A DNA stretch of 64,000 nt from Flavobacterium antarcticum DSM 19726 (GTDB lineage: Bacteria > Bacteroidota > Bacteroidia > Flavobacteriales > Flavobacteriaceae): the NCBI RefSeq assembly GCF_000419685.1, contig NZ_ATTM01000005.1:248001-312000 (forward strand), given 5' to 3'. The notes under the pieces were generated by a model. The model did no database searches. It was not told where the DNA came from and worked only from the letters and a program-made list of their open reading frames with translations. Position 1 is the stretch's first letter. Each line of letters begins with the position of its first letter. The position numbers and the translations under genes were made by a program. This document shows positions 8,359-16,665 of this stretch, piece by piece.

Positions 8359-9411
8359 ATGAAGATTACAAAATTGCTTTTTGTTGCTATTGCAAGTTCA
8401 CTTTTATTTGTTTCATGTAGCGATGACGACAATGACAATGCAGCTGTTGAACCACAAGTGCCGCTTGGTGCTTACGATAATGGTATTTTAGTAGTGAATG
8501 AAGGAAACGGTTCTGCTGGAAGTATTTCATTTATCACAGACGATTTAACTAGTGTTGGTCAAGATATTTTTGGAACAGTAAATCCGGGTCAAGGAATTGG
8601 TGGTTACGTTCAGTCTATGTTTTTTGATGGCGACCGCGCTTTTATTGTTTCTAATGGTTCTAATAAAGTAACGGTTGTAAATCGATACACGTTTGAATTG
8701 ATTGCTAAAATTGAAACAGGATTTAGCGTTCCTCGTTACGGTGTAGTTGTAAACGGAAAAGCTTACGTCACTAATTTAGCTGATTTTGGTAATTTGACAG
8801 ACGACTTTATTAGTGTAATAAATTTGACAACCTACGAAGTGGAAAGTACTATTGCTGTAAATGCACTTGCTGAAAAAATTGTAGCGGAGAATGGAAAATT
8901 ATATGTAGCAAACGGAAGTTATGGTGCTGGAAATTCAGTAACTGTAATTAATGCAGCAACAAAAGTAATTGAAAGCACAATTGACGTTGGAATGTCACCA
9001 AATTCTATGGAGGAAGAAAATGGGTTTCTATATGTTTTATGTGGAAATGTCACAAACGACAGTAAAGTGGTAAAAATCAATTTAACTACAAATTTAAAAG
9101 TTTCTGAAATCACTATGACGGGATTGATGAATGCTCAGAATTTAAATATTGAGGATGACAAAATGTACTTTACAGTAAATTCAGCCGTTTATAAAGAAAA
9201 TTTATCTACAACTGCGATTTCTGGAACGCCTTTATTTACTTCAACAGCGACTACTTTATATGGTTTTGCAGTTGATAATAATAGAATTTTCGTGGGCGAT
9301 GCTAAAGATTATGCTTCAAATGGGGCTGTTTTTATTTACAGTACAGCAGGAACTTTGCAAAAAGAGTTTAGTGCAGGTTTAATTCCAAATGGATTTTACT
9401 TCAACGACTAA
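8359..9411 (+). CDS. btuG: BtuG-like surface beta-propeller lipoprotein
   Basis: 350 residues. The lipoprotein signal ends in FVSC, and the Cys is followed by the acidic stretch SDDDNDN, a pattern associated with export of lipoproteins to the cell surface in Bacteroidota. The body carries repeated YncE/DUF5074-type blades (for example GKAYVTNLADFG, GKLYVANGSYGAG, GFLYVLCGN, about 45 residues apart). In Bacteroides, BtuG is a surface beta-propeller that binds cobalamin tightly and passes it to BtuB. The 4-nt spacing to btuB and the shared riboswitch support the same role here. The assignment is by fold and context. Confidence 0.75.
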   Translation: MKITKLLFVAIASSLLFVSCSDDDNDNAAVEPQVPLGAYDNGILVVNEGNGSAGSISFITDDLTSVGQDIFGTVNPGQGIGGYVQSMFFDGDRAFIVSNGSNKVTVVNRYTFELIAKIETGFSVPRYGVVVNGKAYVTNLADFGNLTDDFISVINLTTYEVESTIAVNALAEKIVAENGKLYVANGSYGAGNSVTVINAATKVIESTIDVGMSPNSMEEENGFLYVLCGNVTNDSKVVKINLTTNLKVSEITMTGLMNAQNLNIEDDKMYFTVNSAVYKENLSTTAISGTPLFTSTATTLYGFAVDNNRIFVGDAKDYASNGAVFIYSTAGTLQKEFSAGLIPNGFYFND

Positions 9412-9430
9412 TTTTTTTAGTTATAAACTA

Positions 9431-9466
9431 AAAAAGGGCTTACATGTATATGCAAGCCCTTTTTCT
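9431..9466. terminator. Bidirectional terminator
   Basis: AAAAAGGGCTT (9431-9441) pairs with AAGCCCTTTTT (9454-9464), with A and T runs on both sides. It sits between the convergent btuB-btuG operon and the amidase gene and can serve both. Confidence 0.85.
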
Positions 9467-9479
9467 TTGGGACAAAAAA

Positions 9480-10103
9480 TTATTTAATTGCTGCAATTGC
9501 TTCTAAAATAGTAGTTGCAATTTTATCTTGTTGTTCGTTATTCGTTAAATAAGCCCTGTCATTTTCATTGGAAAGAAAGCCTAATTCCACAGTAACAGAT
9601 GGGAATTTTGAATCTTTAAGCATTGTAAAATTAGCTTTTTTTATACCTCTAGATTTTAAATTATGATTGTTTACTAAACGAGAATTTAAGTCTTCCGCTA
9701 TTTTTTTTGATTGTTCATACATTGCGTTTTTTGGAGAAACATAGCATTCTATGCCTGAAGCTGCTGCATTTTCATTTCCATTCACATGAAGTGAAAGCAC
9801 TAAATCTGGTTTCAACTCATTGATAAACTTTGCACGATCTTGCAAGCTCACGTATTGATCTTGGGTACGTGTGAGGTGAATAATTACATTTTCATTAGCA
9901 TTTTTTCCCTTGATTTTCTGAGCAATCGAGGCTACGATTTCTTTCTCGATAAAACCATCAACCGTCATTCCGTCGTCGTTCCCACCATGTCCGGCATCAA
10001 TTACAACAGTAATGGTCTTTTTAGGATCGTTTTCAAATGGCTTGATAAAAGCAAACGAAGCCAAAACTGCAAATGCTAGAATAAATTTAAATGTGTTTTT
10101 CAT
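9480..10103 (-). CDS. N-acetylmuramoyl-L-alanine amidase (Amidase_3)
   Basis: 207 residues with an N-terminal signal peptide (about 1-20). Zinc-binding motifs of the Amidase_3 family are present: VIDAGHGGNDDG (His and nearby acidic residue), LSLHVNGN (His) and VTVELGFLSN (catalytic Glu). It would cleave the amide bond between MurNAc and the stem peptide in the periplasm. There is no SPOR or LysM domain, so this is a minimal catalytic form. It follows the S41 peptidase gene on the same strand after 48 nt. Confidence 0.88.
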   Translation of the reverse strand: MKNTFKFILAFAVLASFAFIKPFENDPKKTITVVIDAGHGGNDDGMTVDGFIEKEIVASIAQKIKGKNANENVIIHLTRTQDQYVSLQDRAKFINELKPDLVLSLHVNGNENAAASGIECYVSPKNAMYEQSKKIAEDLNSRLVNNHNLKSRGIKKANFTMLKDSKFPSVTVELGFLSNENDRAYLTNNEQQDKIATTILEAIAAIK

Positions 10104-10151
10104 GTAAGTAGAATTTATGGTTTGTTAAAATAGAACGACAATCTAGCTTAA

Positions 10152-11600
10152 TTATTTGAATATTGGCAATGTAATTTCTGTATTATTGTTAATATACATT
10201 TCATTTCCAAAATGCTGTAAGGATTTTGAGCTTTTAAACTCTTGTCCAAATTTTCTTAAATTTGATGGAGCAGTTCGTCCGTTTCCTTCAATTAATCCTA
10301 AAGCCGTTTGTAATAAAGGTTCGCTTTGGTTTCCTAAAACACCTAGATTACCTGGGTTTTCGGGTTGTTCCACTGTCGGAATTATTCCATCCTGGTATTC
10401 TCCAAAACCATCTTTATTGATTGTTTTTATCACAAGAGGTTGCATTGCATATTTATGACGTGGATTTACATTTTCTTTATTAAAAGTGGGTGAATCATAT
10501 AATGTAATTGAACCTACATTTTTACCGATTGTTTTGGTTCCAATTTGGATTACATCCATATATGGTTTCAGTCCGTTAATGACTAATTCGCTGGCAGAAG
10601 CAGTTCCGCCTGTTGTCAGAACGTAAACCCGCGTTAAATTCAAACTGTTAATTGGTGTACTGCCAATCGTATTCGTAAAATTATTGACCAATTGCGACGG
10701 ATTATTTTCTTCAAAATAAGTCTGAATTTTTGAATTCCACTGTTGCTTCGCAAATAATTGTCCACTAAATTGCCCTGTAATCATACTTGCTAATCGGGTT
10801 GCAGTTAAAACAGAACCACCACCATTGTAACGTAAATCCAAAACTAAATCAGTAACACCTTCGTTTTTAAATGTTGCAAATGCTTGATTTAATTCTAAAT
10901 CATAATTAGCGGTGAAACCATTGTACATTAAATAACCCACTTTCTTGGTGTTGGTTTGAATCACTTTCGTCAGGAAAATAGGATTTTCAGTAAGTTCGCT
11001 TTTGATTAATTCAACCGATTGTCCGTTTGGCGTAATTGCTCCACCGTTAAAATCGGCTAAATTTAAAGTGTATGTATTTAAAGCGATCAATGCTCTGTAA
11101 TTATCCACATTTAAGGCTTGACCGTTTATTCCGTAAAAAAGCGTACCACGAGTTACATTTTTACTTGAAGCGTCTGAATTTGGCAAAATATAATTTGCAA
11201 CTCCATATATTTCCGTTTGACTTCCTGGTTTGTAACGTAAGGTGAAATCCATTCCGTTATTTTTAGTCACACCTTGAAAAAGATTTTCTAGATATACATA
11301 ATCGTCCACTAAAACACTAAAACGATCGATGCTTTTGTCTACTTTTAAATGATTGAATAAATCAACAGGACTTCCATAATTGGAAAGAAACGCATTCAAT
11401 TGTCCTTGATTTGCAAAGCGGTCGTCTGCTAAATCAGGCGAATCTTCTTGCCATAAATAATATAAATTGAGTCCTTTCCAAATAAAATTCTGCACTTCAA
11501 GATTTGTGGGTACATTTAAGGAGTCGTCCATGTCGTCACAACTGTAAAGTGTCAAACATGCAAGAATGGTTAAAACCAACAATTTAAAAATATTTTTCAT
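10152..11600 (-). CDS. S41-family peptidase lipoprotein
   Basis: 482 residues. The lipoprotein signal ends in LYSC with DDMDDS after the Cys, suggesting surface or periplasmic membrane attachment. The tail-specific-protease core has VTDLVLDLRYNGGG, the nucleophile motif GGTASASEL (Ser) and the general-base region IGTKTIGKNVG (Lys). The middle holds a divergent PDZ-like region. S41 peptidases trim C-termini of extracytoplasmic proteins; the substrate here is unknown. The same strand and 48-nt gap suggest co-transcription with the amidase. Confidence 0.85.
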   Translation of the reverse strand: MKNIFKLLVLTILACLTLYSCDDMDDSLNVPTNLEVQNFIWKGLNLYYLWQEDSPDLADDRFANQGQLNAFLSNYGSPVDLFNHLKVDKSIDRFSVLVDDYVYLENLFQGVTKNNGMDFTLRYKPGSQTEIYGVANYILPNSDASSKNVTRGTLFYGINGQALNVDNYRALIALNTYTLNLADFNGGAITPNGQSVELIKSELTENPIFLTKVIQTNTKKVGYLMYNGFTANYDLELNQAFATFKNEGVTDLVLDLRYNGGGSVLTATRLASMITGQFSGQLFAKQQWNSKIQTYFEENNPSQLVNNFTNTIGSTPINSLNLTRVYVLTTGGTASASELVINGLKPYMDVIQIGTKTIGKNVGSITLYDSPTFNKENVNPRHKYAMQPLVIKTINKDGFGEYQDGIIPTVEQPENPGNLGVLGNQSEPLLQTALGLIEGNGRTAPSNLRKFGQEFKSSKSLQHFGNEMYINNNTEITLPIFK

Positions 11601-11660
11601 GTTATTCTTTTAAATTACAAACGTAAATTTAACTACTTTAGATTTAAATACCATTCTTTT

Positions 11661-11687
11661 GTAACAAAAAGAAAGTTGATTCGTCTT
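11661..11687 (+). promoter_or_regulatory. Candidate ECF-sigma autoregulated promoter
   Basis: GTAACA (11661-11666) and CGTCTT (11682-11687) are separated by 15 nt, 26 nt upstream of the ECF sigma gene. The CGTCTT -10 box is of the kind seen for ECF sigma factors in this phylum. Self-control by the sigma factor is inferred. Confidence 0.4.
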
Positions 11688-11712
11688 CTTAGTATACACT
11701 GCATTTCAAATC

Positions 11713-12228
11713 ATGTTTATGACGCCATCGGAATTTGTACATCTTGTTCAGCCTTTTAAAGAAAAGGTATTTCGATTGGCACGTCGCTTGTTAATTAGTG
11801 TGGAAGAAGCTGAAGATGTTTCGCAGGAAATGCTGATGCGTTTGTGGAATAAGAAAGAAAAATTGCACGAATATAAAAGTGTTGAAGCTTTTGCAATGAC
11901 GATGACTAAAAATTACTGTCTTGATCAACTCAAAAATAAACGAGCTTCTCATTTGAAAATAGAACATGCGAATTATGCTGATAATGGAGGTTATTTGCAG
12001 GATGAAATAGAAAACAAAGACATATTGAATTGGGTCGAAAAAATAATTCAAAATTTACCCGTTCAGCAGCAGCTGATTATTCAAATGCGGGATATTGAGC
12101 AGTATGATTTTGAAAAAATAGCAGAAATTTTAGAAATGAATGAAACAGCAATTCGGGTGGCACTTTCAAGAGCACGAAAAACCATCAGAGAAGCAATGGT
12201 AAAAACACATGAATATGGAATTAAGTAA
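11713..12228 (+). CDS. ECF RNA polymerase sigma factor
   Basis: 171 residues with sigma-70 region 2 (FRLARRLLISVEEAEDVSQEMLMRLW) and region 4 (QQQLIIQMRDIEQYDFEKIAEILEMNETAIRVALSRARKTIRE). ECF factors direct RNA polymerase to regulon promoters when released from a membrane anti-sigma. The next gene overlaps it by 20 nt and encodes a single-pass membrane protein, the usual arrangement for its partner. ATG codons at 11713 and 11719 are both possible starts. Confidence 0.9.
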   Translation: MFMTPSEFVHLVQPFKEKVFRLARRLLISVEEAEDVSQEMLMRLWNKKEKLHEYKSVEAFAMTMTKNYCLDQLKNKRASHLKIEHANYADNGGYLQDEIENKDILNWVEKIIQNLPVQQQLIIQMRDIEQYDFEKIAEILEMNETAIRVALSRARKTIREAMVKTHEYGIK

Positions 12229-12676
12229 AATTGAAGTATTTCTAGAGAAGTATTTTGACGGAGATTCAAATGAAGAAGAGGAATTGGCGTTACGCAATTA
12301 TTTTGCACAGGAAAATATTGCGAAACATTTAATACAATATCAGGCATTATTTGGCTACTTTGCGGAAGCTAAACAAATTAAAAATAAAAAAGAATTTATG
12401 TTGAAATCTGCAGAACATCCGAAAAAAAACCGAGCTTTTTTACTTTCAATCGCGGCAACCTTGATTGTTGGTTTAGGTGTTGTAATTTTTATGTACACGA
12501 GCTATCAACCGGAGAATGAAAGTGATTTAGGAACTTATAATGATCCAAAAGTGGCTTTAGAAGAAACACAGAAAGCATTGACTTTACTCTCAAAGCATGT
12601 AAATACGGGTTATGAAAGTGTACAGTATATTGGTGAATATGAGGTTACCAAAAATAAAATTTTCAACGTAAATTAA
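12209..12676 (+). CDS. Probable membrane anti-sigma partner
   Basis: 155 residues. An acidic N-terminal helical region (LEKYFDGDSNEEEELALRNYF) resembles the start of anti-sigma or FecR-type regulators, and one membrane segment lies at about residues 76-96, with a short periplasmic tail. No zinc-finger or FecR domain is clear. The 20-nt overlap with the ECF gene implies coupled translation. Function as anti-sigma factor is inferred from position and topology. ATG codons at 12209 and 12215 are alternatives. Confidence 0.7.
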   Translation: MNMELSKIEVFLEKYFDGDSNEEEELALRNYFAQENIAKHLIQYQALFGYFAEAKQIKNKKEFMLKSAEHPKKNRAFLLSIAATLIVGLGVVIFMYTSYQPENESDLGTYNDPKVALEETQKALTLLSKHVNTGYESVQYIGEYEVTKNKIFNVN

Positions 12677-12712
12677 AAATAAAATTTAAAAGACTTATAA
12701 AATAAAGAAACC

Positions 12713-13246
12713 ATGAAAAAAATAATTGTACTAATTGCCTTCGTTTTATTGCCGAACTTCTTTTTCGCACAACAATCTGTTTTTGATAAATTTGACGGTT
12801 TAGACGACGTCACTTCCGTGTTAGTGAGCAAAAAAATGTTTCAAATGATGGGGAATGTGAAGATGGATGCGAATGATAAGGAAATGCAGCAATTCATTAG
12901 TTTGACTAAAAAACTAAACAATCTAAAAGTTTTCACAACTTCAAATCCTAAAATTAAAGCAGATTTGAAAGCGACTGCCGAAAAGTATTTGGTGTCTGCT
13001 GGATTAGAAGAGTTGATGCGGGTTAAAGACGGAAGTCAAAATATTAGAATTCTAGTAAAATCCGGAGCGAAGGAAAGTCAAATTAAAGAGCTTTTGATGT
13101 ACATTGAGGATAGTGGAAAGAAAAATGAAACCGTTTTAATGTCGCTTACTGGAGATTTTGATTTGAATGAGTTATCGGTTTTGACGGATAAAATGAATCT
13201 TCCTGGTGGAAATGTGTTGAACAAAACTGGTAAAGGAACGAAATAA
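12713..13246 (+). CDS. DUF4252 secreted protein
   Basis: 177 residues with a signal peptide ending in FFFAQQ and a DUF4252-type body (SVFDKFDGLDDVTSVLVSKKMFQMM; IRILVKSGAKESQIKELLMYIEDS). The function of DUF4252 is unknown. In Bacteroidota these proteins commonly follow an ECF sigma and membrane-regulator pair, as here. It lies 36 nt after the anti-sigma gene and overlaps the second DUF4252 gene by one base, so it is probably part of the ECF regulon. Confidence 0.75.
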   Translation: MKKIIVLIAFVLLPNFFFAQQSVFDKFDGLDDVTSVLVSKKMFQMMGNVKMDANDKEMQQFISLTKKLNNLKVFTTSNPKIKADLKATAEKYLVSAGLEELMRVKDGSQNIRILVKSGAKESQIKELLMYIEDSGKKNETVLMSLTGDFDLNELSVLTDKMNLPGGNVLNKTGKGTK

Positions 13247-13818
13247 TGATAAAGAACTCCCTAATCTTAGTTATATGCGGTTTGTTATTACTTAGTTGTA
13301 CTAATGAACCTTCATTGCAACGTTATTTTGTCGCACATTCTGAAGATGCGAACTTTATTAACATTGACCTTTCGCCTTCGGTTTTAAATATTGATCAGCG
13401 TTTGCTTTCACAAGAAGAACAAAAAGCATTCAAATCTTTTGAAAAAATGAATATTCTAGCGTTCAACTTGAATGCTGAAAATGCGTCAATTTACGAGTCG
13501 GAAAGAACCAAAATTGAGGATATTTTAAAAGAAGAAAAATACATTTCACTAATGAAATTTAGTTCCGGAATGCAAGGTGTTTCCGTAAGTTATTTAGGGA
13601 CGGAAGAAAAAGTAGACGAAATTATTTTCTATGCTCGAAGTGCTGAAGCTGGTTTTGCTGTTGTACGAATCTTAGGAGATCGTATAACGTCAAATGACAT
13701 GATGCATTTTGTCACTATTTTGCAAAAATCTAAAATTAATCTAGAGCAATTAAAACCATTGCAAAAAATGCTGCAGAAGACCGATAATGGAGAATCAAAC
13801 AATACAACGATTAATTAA
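13246..13818 (+). CDS. DUF4252-like lipoprotein
   Basis: 190 residues with a lipoprotein signal ending in LLSC. The body resembles the upstream DUF4252 protein (FEKMNILAFNLNAEN; ISLMKFSSGMQGVSVSYLG), which suggests an old duplication. It starts within the stop codon of that gene (TAATG). The first copy appears soluble and periplasmic, this one lipid-anchored. Role unknown; it is the last gene of the sigma operon, followed by a strong terminator. Confidence 0.7.
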   Translation: MIKNSLILVICGLLLLSCTNEPSLQRYFVAHSEDANFINIDLSPSVLNIDQRLLSQEEQKAFKSFEKMNILAFNLNAENASIYESERTKIEDILKEEKYISLMKFSSGMQGVSVSYLGTEEKVDEIIFYARSAEAGFAVVRILGDRITSNDMMHFVTILQKSKINLEQLKPLQKMLQKTDNGESNNTTIN

Positions 13819-13837
13819 TAGTCTGCATTAATTGTAT

Positions 13838-13875
13838 AAAAAAAGCCTTTCATTTTAAATCGAAAGGCTTTTTTG
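13838..13875. terminator. Bidirectional terminator
   Basis: AAAAGCCTTTC (13841-13851) pairs with GAAAGGCTTTT (13862-13872), flanked by A and T runs. It separates the convergent DUF4252 and crtZ transcription units. Confidence 0.85.
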
Positions 13876-13877
13876 CT

Positions 13878-14321
13878 TTATTGTTTGAAGTACTTAAAAG
13901 GAACAAGTAACATCCCAAAACATTCTCCATCTCCTTTACCAATGTGCTTGTGGTGCATTTTATGTGCCCTACGAACTGCCTTTGCATATCTGTTATTTGC
14001 AGTTCTAAAAAGCTTAAATCTTTGGTGAATAAAGATGTCGTGTACTAAAAAGTACGCCAATCCATAAGCGAAAATACCTAAGCCAATCGCTAAGCCAATT
14101 TCCAAAATATTATTTTGCCACAGCAGGAAAAATCCAATACTAATAACGGCATAAATAATAAAAAAAGCGTCGTTTCTTTCAAACCAAGAGTCGTGGTCTT
14201 TCTTATGATGATCTGCATGCAAATTCCATAAAAAACCGTGCATGATGTATTTGTGGCTGAACCAAGCCATGAATTCCATGAAGAAAAAGGTCAGAAAGAA
14301 AACTAAGATATGAATTCCCAT
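13878..14321 (-). CDS. crtZ: Beta-carotene hydroxylase CrtZ
   Basis: 147 residues with four hydrophobic helices and the histidine clusters of the fatty-acid-hydroxylase/CrtZ family: HKYIMH, HADHH, HDIFIH and HKMHHKH. These bind a di-iron centre that hydroxylates the beta-ionone rings of beta-carotene to give zeaxanthin. It is the last gene of the merR-crtI-crtB-crtZ operon. No lycopene cyclase is present here, so its substrate must come from a cyclase encoded elsewhere. Confidence 0.9.
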   Translation of the reverse strand: MGIHILVFFLTFFFMEFMAWFSHKYIMHGFLWNLHADHHKKDHDSWFERNDAFFIIYAVISIGFFLLWQNNILEIGLAIGLGIFAYGLAYFLVHDIFIHQRFKLFRTANNRYAKAVRRAHKMHHKHIGKGDGECFGMLLVPFKYFKQ

Positions 14322-14345
14322 TGTTGTTGATTTTTATGCTGTAAT

Positions 14346-15185
14346 TTAAATAATGTTCAATTTGTAAGTGAAATAGCACTTGGCAAATAAGCCAAACTTC
14401 TGATAATCAGAAACCCGAATTCGAGTGTTTTTTATTTCTGTTGAAGGTGTGTTTTTCAACTTCATCAATAGTTTTTTGTAATAAACGTAAGCGGTGTAAA
14501 CGCCAAATTTCGCTTCTAACGGTAAGTTTACGATACCGTGAAATGCAGCTGTAAAATCCGCTTCAATTTCTGAAATAATTTCGTTTTTCGAATTTTCATC
14601 TAATTTCGTTAAATCGGTATTTGGAAAGTAAGTCCGACTTAAATCTTCAAAATCAGCTTTTAAATCACGGAGAAAATTTACTTTCTGAAAAGCCGAACCC
14701 AATCGCATTGCAGATTCTTTTAATTCGTCGTACTTTGCCATGTCGCCTTTCACAAAAACTTTCAAACACATTAAACCCACAACATCAGCAGAACCATAAA
14801 TATACTGGTTGTATTCTTCCGTTGTTTTGTAATCTGATTTGTATAAATCAAGTCGCATACTGTGCATAAAAGCATCGATCAAGTTCATATCAATTTCATA
14901 CTTATTTACGGTATGTTGGAATGAATTTAAAATTGGATTTAAACTGATTTTTTCCTTCAAAGCCAAATGTAGATCGGTTTCAAAACGTTCAAAAAGAGCG
15001 ATTTTATTGTAATCGTGGAAGCTGTCGACAATCTCATCAGCAAACCTTACAAATCCGTAAATATTATAAATATCTTGTCGGATTGTTGGCGCTAACATTT
15101 TTACGGCAGACGAAAACGAAGTGCTGTACGAACGCGTGACGGTTCTACTGCATTCAGCTGATACGGTGTCAAAAATGGATTTCAT
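14346..15185 (-). CDS. crtB: Phytoene synthase CrtB
   Basis: 279 residues from the ATG at 15185. A TTG six bases upstream is in frame but less likely as a start. The two aspartate-rich motifs of squalene/phytoene synthases are present: DEIVDSFHD near residue 52 and NFLRDLKADFED near residue 170. It condenses two geranylgeranyl diphosphates to phytoene. It lies just after crtI, and crtZ starts 24 nt beyond its stop, so one transcript is likely. Confidence 0.92.
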   Translation of the reverse strand: MKSIFDTVSAECSRTVTRSYSTSFSSAVKMLAPTIRQDIYNIYGFVRFADEIVDSFHDYNKIALFERFETDLHLALKEKISLNPILNSFQHTVNKYEIDMNLIDAFMHSMRLDLYKSDYKTTEEYNQYIYGSADVVGLMCLKVFVKGDMAKYDELKESAMRLGSAFQKVNFLRDLKADFEDLSRTYFPNTDLTKLDENSKNEIISEIEADFTAAFHGIVNLPLEAKFGVYTAYVYYKKLLMKLKNTPSTEIKNTRIRVSDYQKFGLFAKCYFTYKLNII

Positions 15186-15192
15186 AGACAAT

Positions 15193-16650
15193 TTAATTGT
15201 TTTTAATTAATTCCGATACTAATTTTCCCGAAATTAAAGCCGGTGGAACTCCTGGACCTGGAACGGTTAACTGACCTGTAAAATATAAATTTTTAACTTT
15301 TTTACTTTTTAATTTTGGTCGTAAGAAAGCAGTTTGCAGCAATGTATTGGCCATTCCGTATGCATTTCCTTTGTACGAGTTGTAATCAGATACAAAATCA
15401 TTCTTACAAAACGACTCTTTAAATATAATGTTATTTTTTATTTTTTGATTAGTTAGCGTTTCAAATCGATCGATAATTTTATCAAAATACGCTTCCCGTA
15501 AAGCCGGATGATCTTCAATTCCTGGTGCTAGTGGAATCAAAAAGAAAGCAGATTCCATTCCCTCTGGTGCAGTTGACGGATCCGTTACAGAAGGAAAGTT
15601 GGCATAAAACAAAGGATCTTCTGGCCATTTTGGTTCGTCGTAAATGTCTCTAGCGTGTTGATCAAAATCGACATCAAAAAACAGTGCATGATGCGAAACG
15701 TTCTCTAATTTTTTGTCGAAACCTACGTAGAAAAGTAGCGATGATGGCGCAAAAACCCGACTGTCCCAATATTTTTCGGAGTACATGCGGTATTCTGAAT
15801 CTAGTAATGTTTCAGAATGATGGTAATCGGCACCACTTAGAATGACATCTGCTTCAACTCTAGAATTATTTACGATGAGCGCTTTTGCATCACCATTTTC
15901 AACAACAATCTTATTTACGTTTGCATTGAATTCAAAAGTAACTCCTAACTCCTTTGCCAATGTTTCCATGGCTTTTACCACATCAAACATTCCGTTTTTT
16001 GGATGCCACGTTCCCAATCCGAAATCAGCATAATTCATGAAACTGTAAAACGAGGGCGTGTTACTTGGTTTCGCTCCTAAAAACAGCACTGGAAATTCTA
16101 AAATTTGAATTAAGCGTTGATTTTTAAATTCGCGTTTTACATCCTTACTGATGGTACTAAAAAATTGGCCTACTTTTTTAGCTGTTTCAACCGTAATCAA
16201 TTCAAGCGGTGAAACGCCTGGTCTGTAAACTAAATCCTTAATTGCGATGTCGTAATTGCTTTTGGCTTTGGCCATAAAAGCTTTCAATTTGTCACCACTA
16301 CCTTTTTCAATAGACTCAAAAGTGGCAATAATTTCTTCTAAATTATCTGCGATACTTACAAAATCATTGATTCCGTAATAGACACGATAAGCTGGTGAAA
16401 GTTTGATTAACTCGTAATAATCAGCTGTTTTCTTCCCAAAGTCATTAAAGAAGCGCTCGAAAACATCGGGCATCCAATACCAGCTTGGTCCCATGTCGAA
16501 TGTAAATCCTTCTTTTTTCATTTGTCTGGCTCGTCCACCAATCGTCTTGTTTTTTTCGTAAACCGTTACTTTATTTCCGGCTTTCGCCAAATAACAAGCC
16601 GCTGATAACGACGAAAAGCCTGAACCTATAATTGCAATTTCTTGTGACAT
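15193..16650 (-). CDS. crtI: Phytoene desaturase CrtI
   Basis: 485 residues. The N-terminal FAD-binding Rossmann motif IGSGFSSLSAACYLAKAG is at about residues 7-24, and the C-terminal CrtI signature is NLYFTGQLTVPGPGVPPALISGK. It dehydrogenates phytoene to lycopene in bacteria of this type. It is separated by 15 nt from the upstream regulator gene and by only a few bases from crtB. Length agrees with bacterial CrtI. Confidence 0.93.
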   Translation of the reverse strand: MSQEIAIIGSGFSSLSAACYLAKAGNKVTVYEKNKTIGGRARQMKKEGFTFDMGPSWYWMPDVFERFFNDFGKKTADYYELIKLSPAYRVYYGINDFVSIADNLEEIIATFESIEKGSGDKLKAFMAKAKSNYDIAIKDLVYRPGVSPLELITVETAKKVGQFFSTISKDVKREFKNQRLIQILEFPVLFLGAKPSNTPSFYSFMNYADFGLGTWHPKNGMFDVVKAMETLAKELGVTFEFNANVNKIVVENGDAKALIVNNSRVEADVILSGADYHHSETLLDSEYRMYSEKYWDSRVFAPSSLLFYVGFDKKLENVSHHALFFDVDFDQHARDIYDEPKWPEDPLFYANFPSVTDPSTAPEGMESAFFLIPLAPGIEDHPALREAYFDKIIDRFETLTNQKIKNNIIFKESFCKNDFVSDYNSYKGNAYGMANTLLQTAFLRPKLKSKKVKNLYFTGQLTVPGPGVPPALISGKLVSELIKNN

Positions 16651-16665
16651 TCGTATTCTAAAAAA

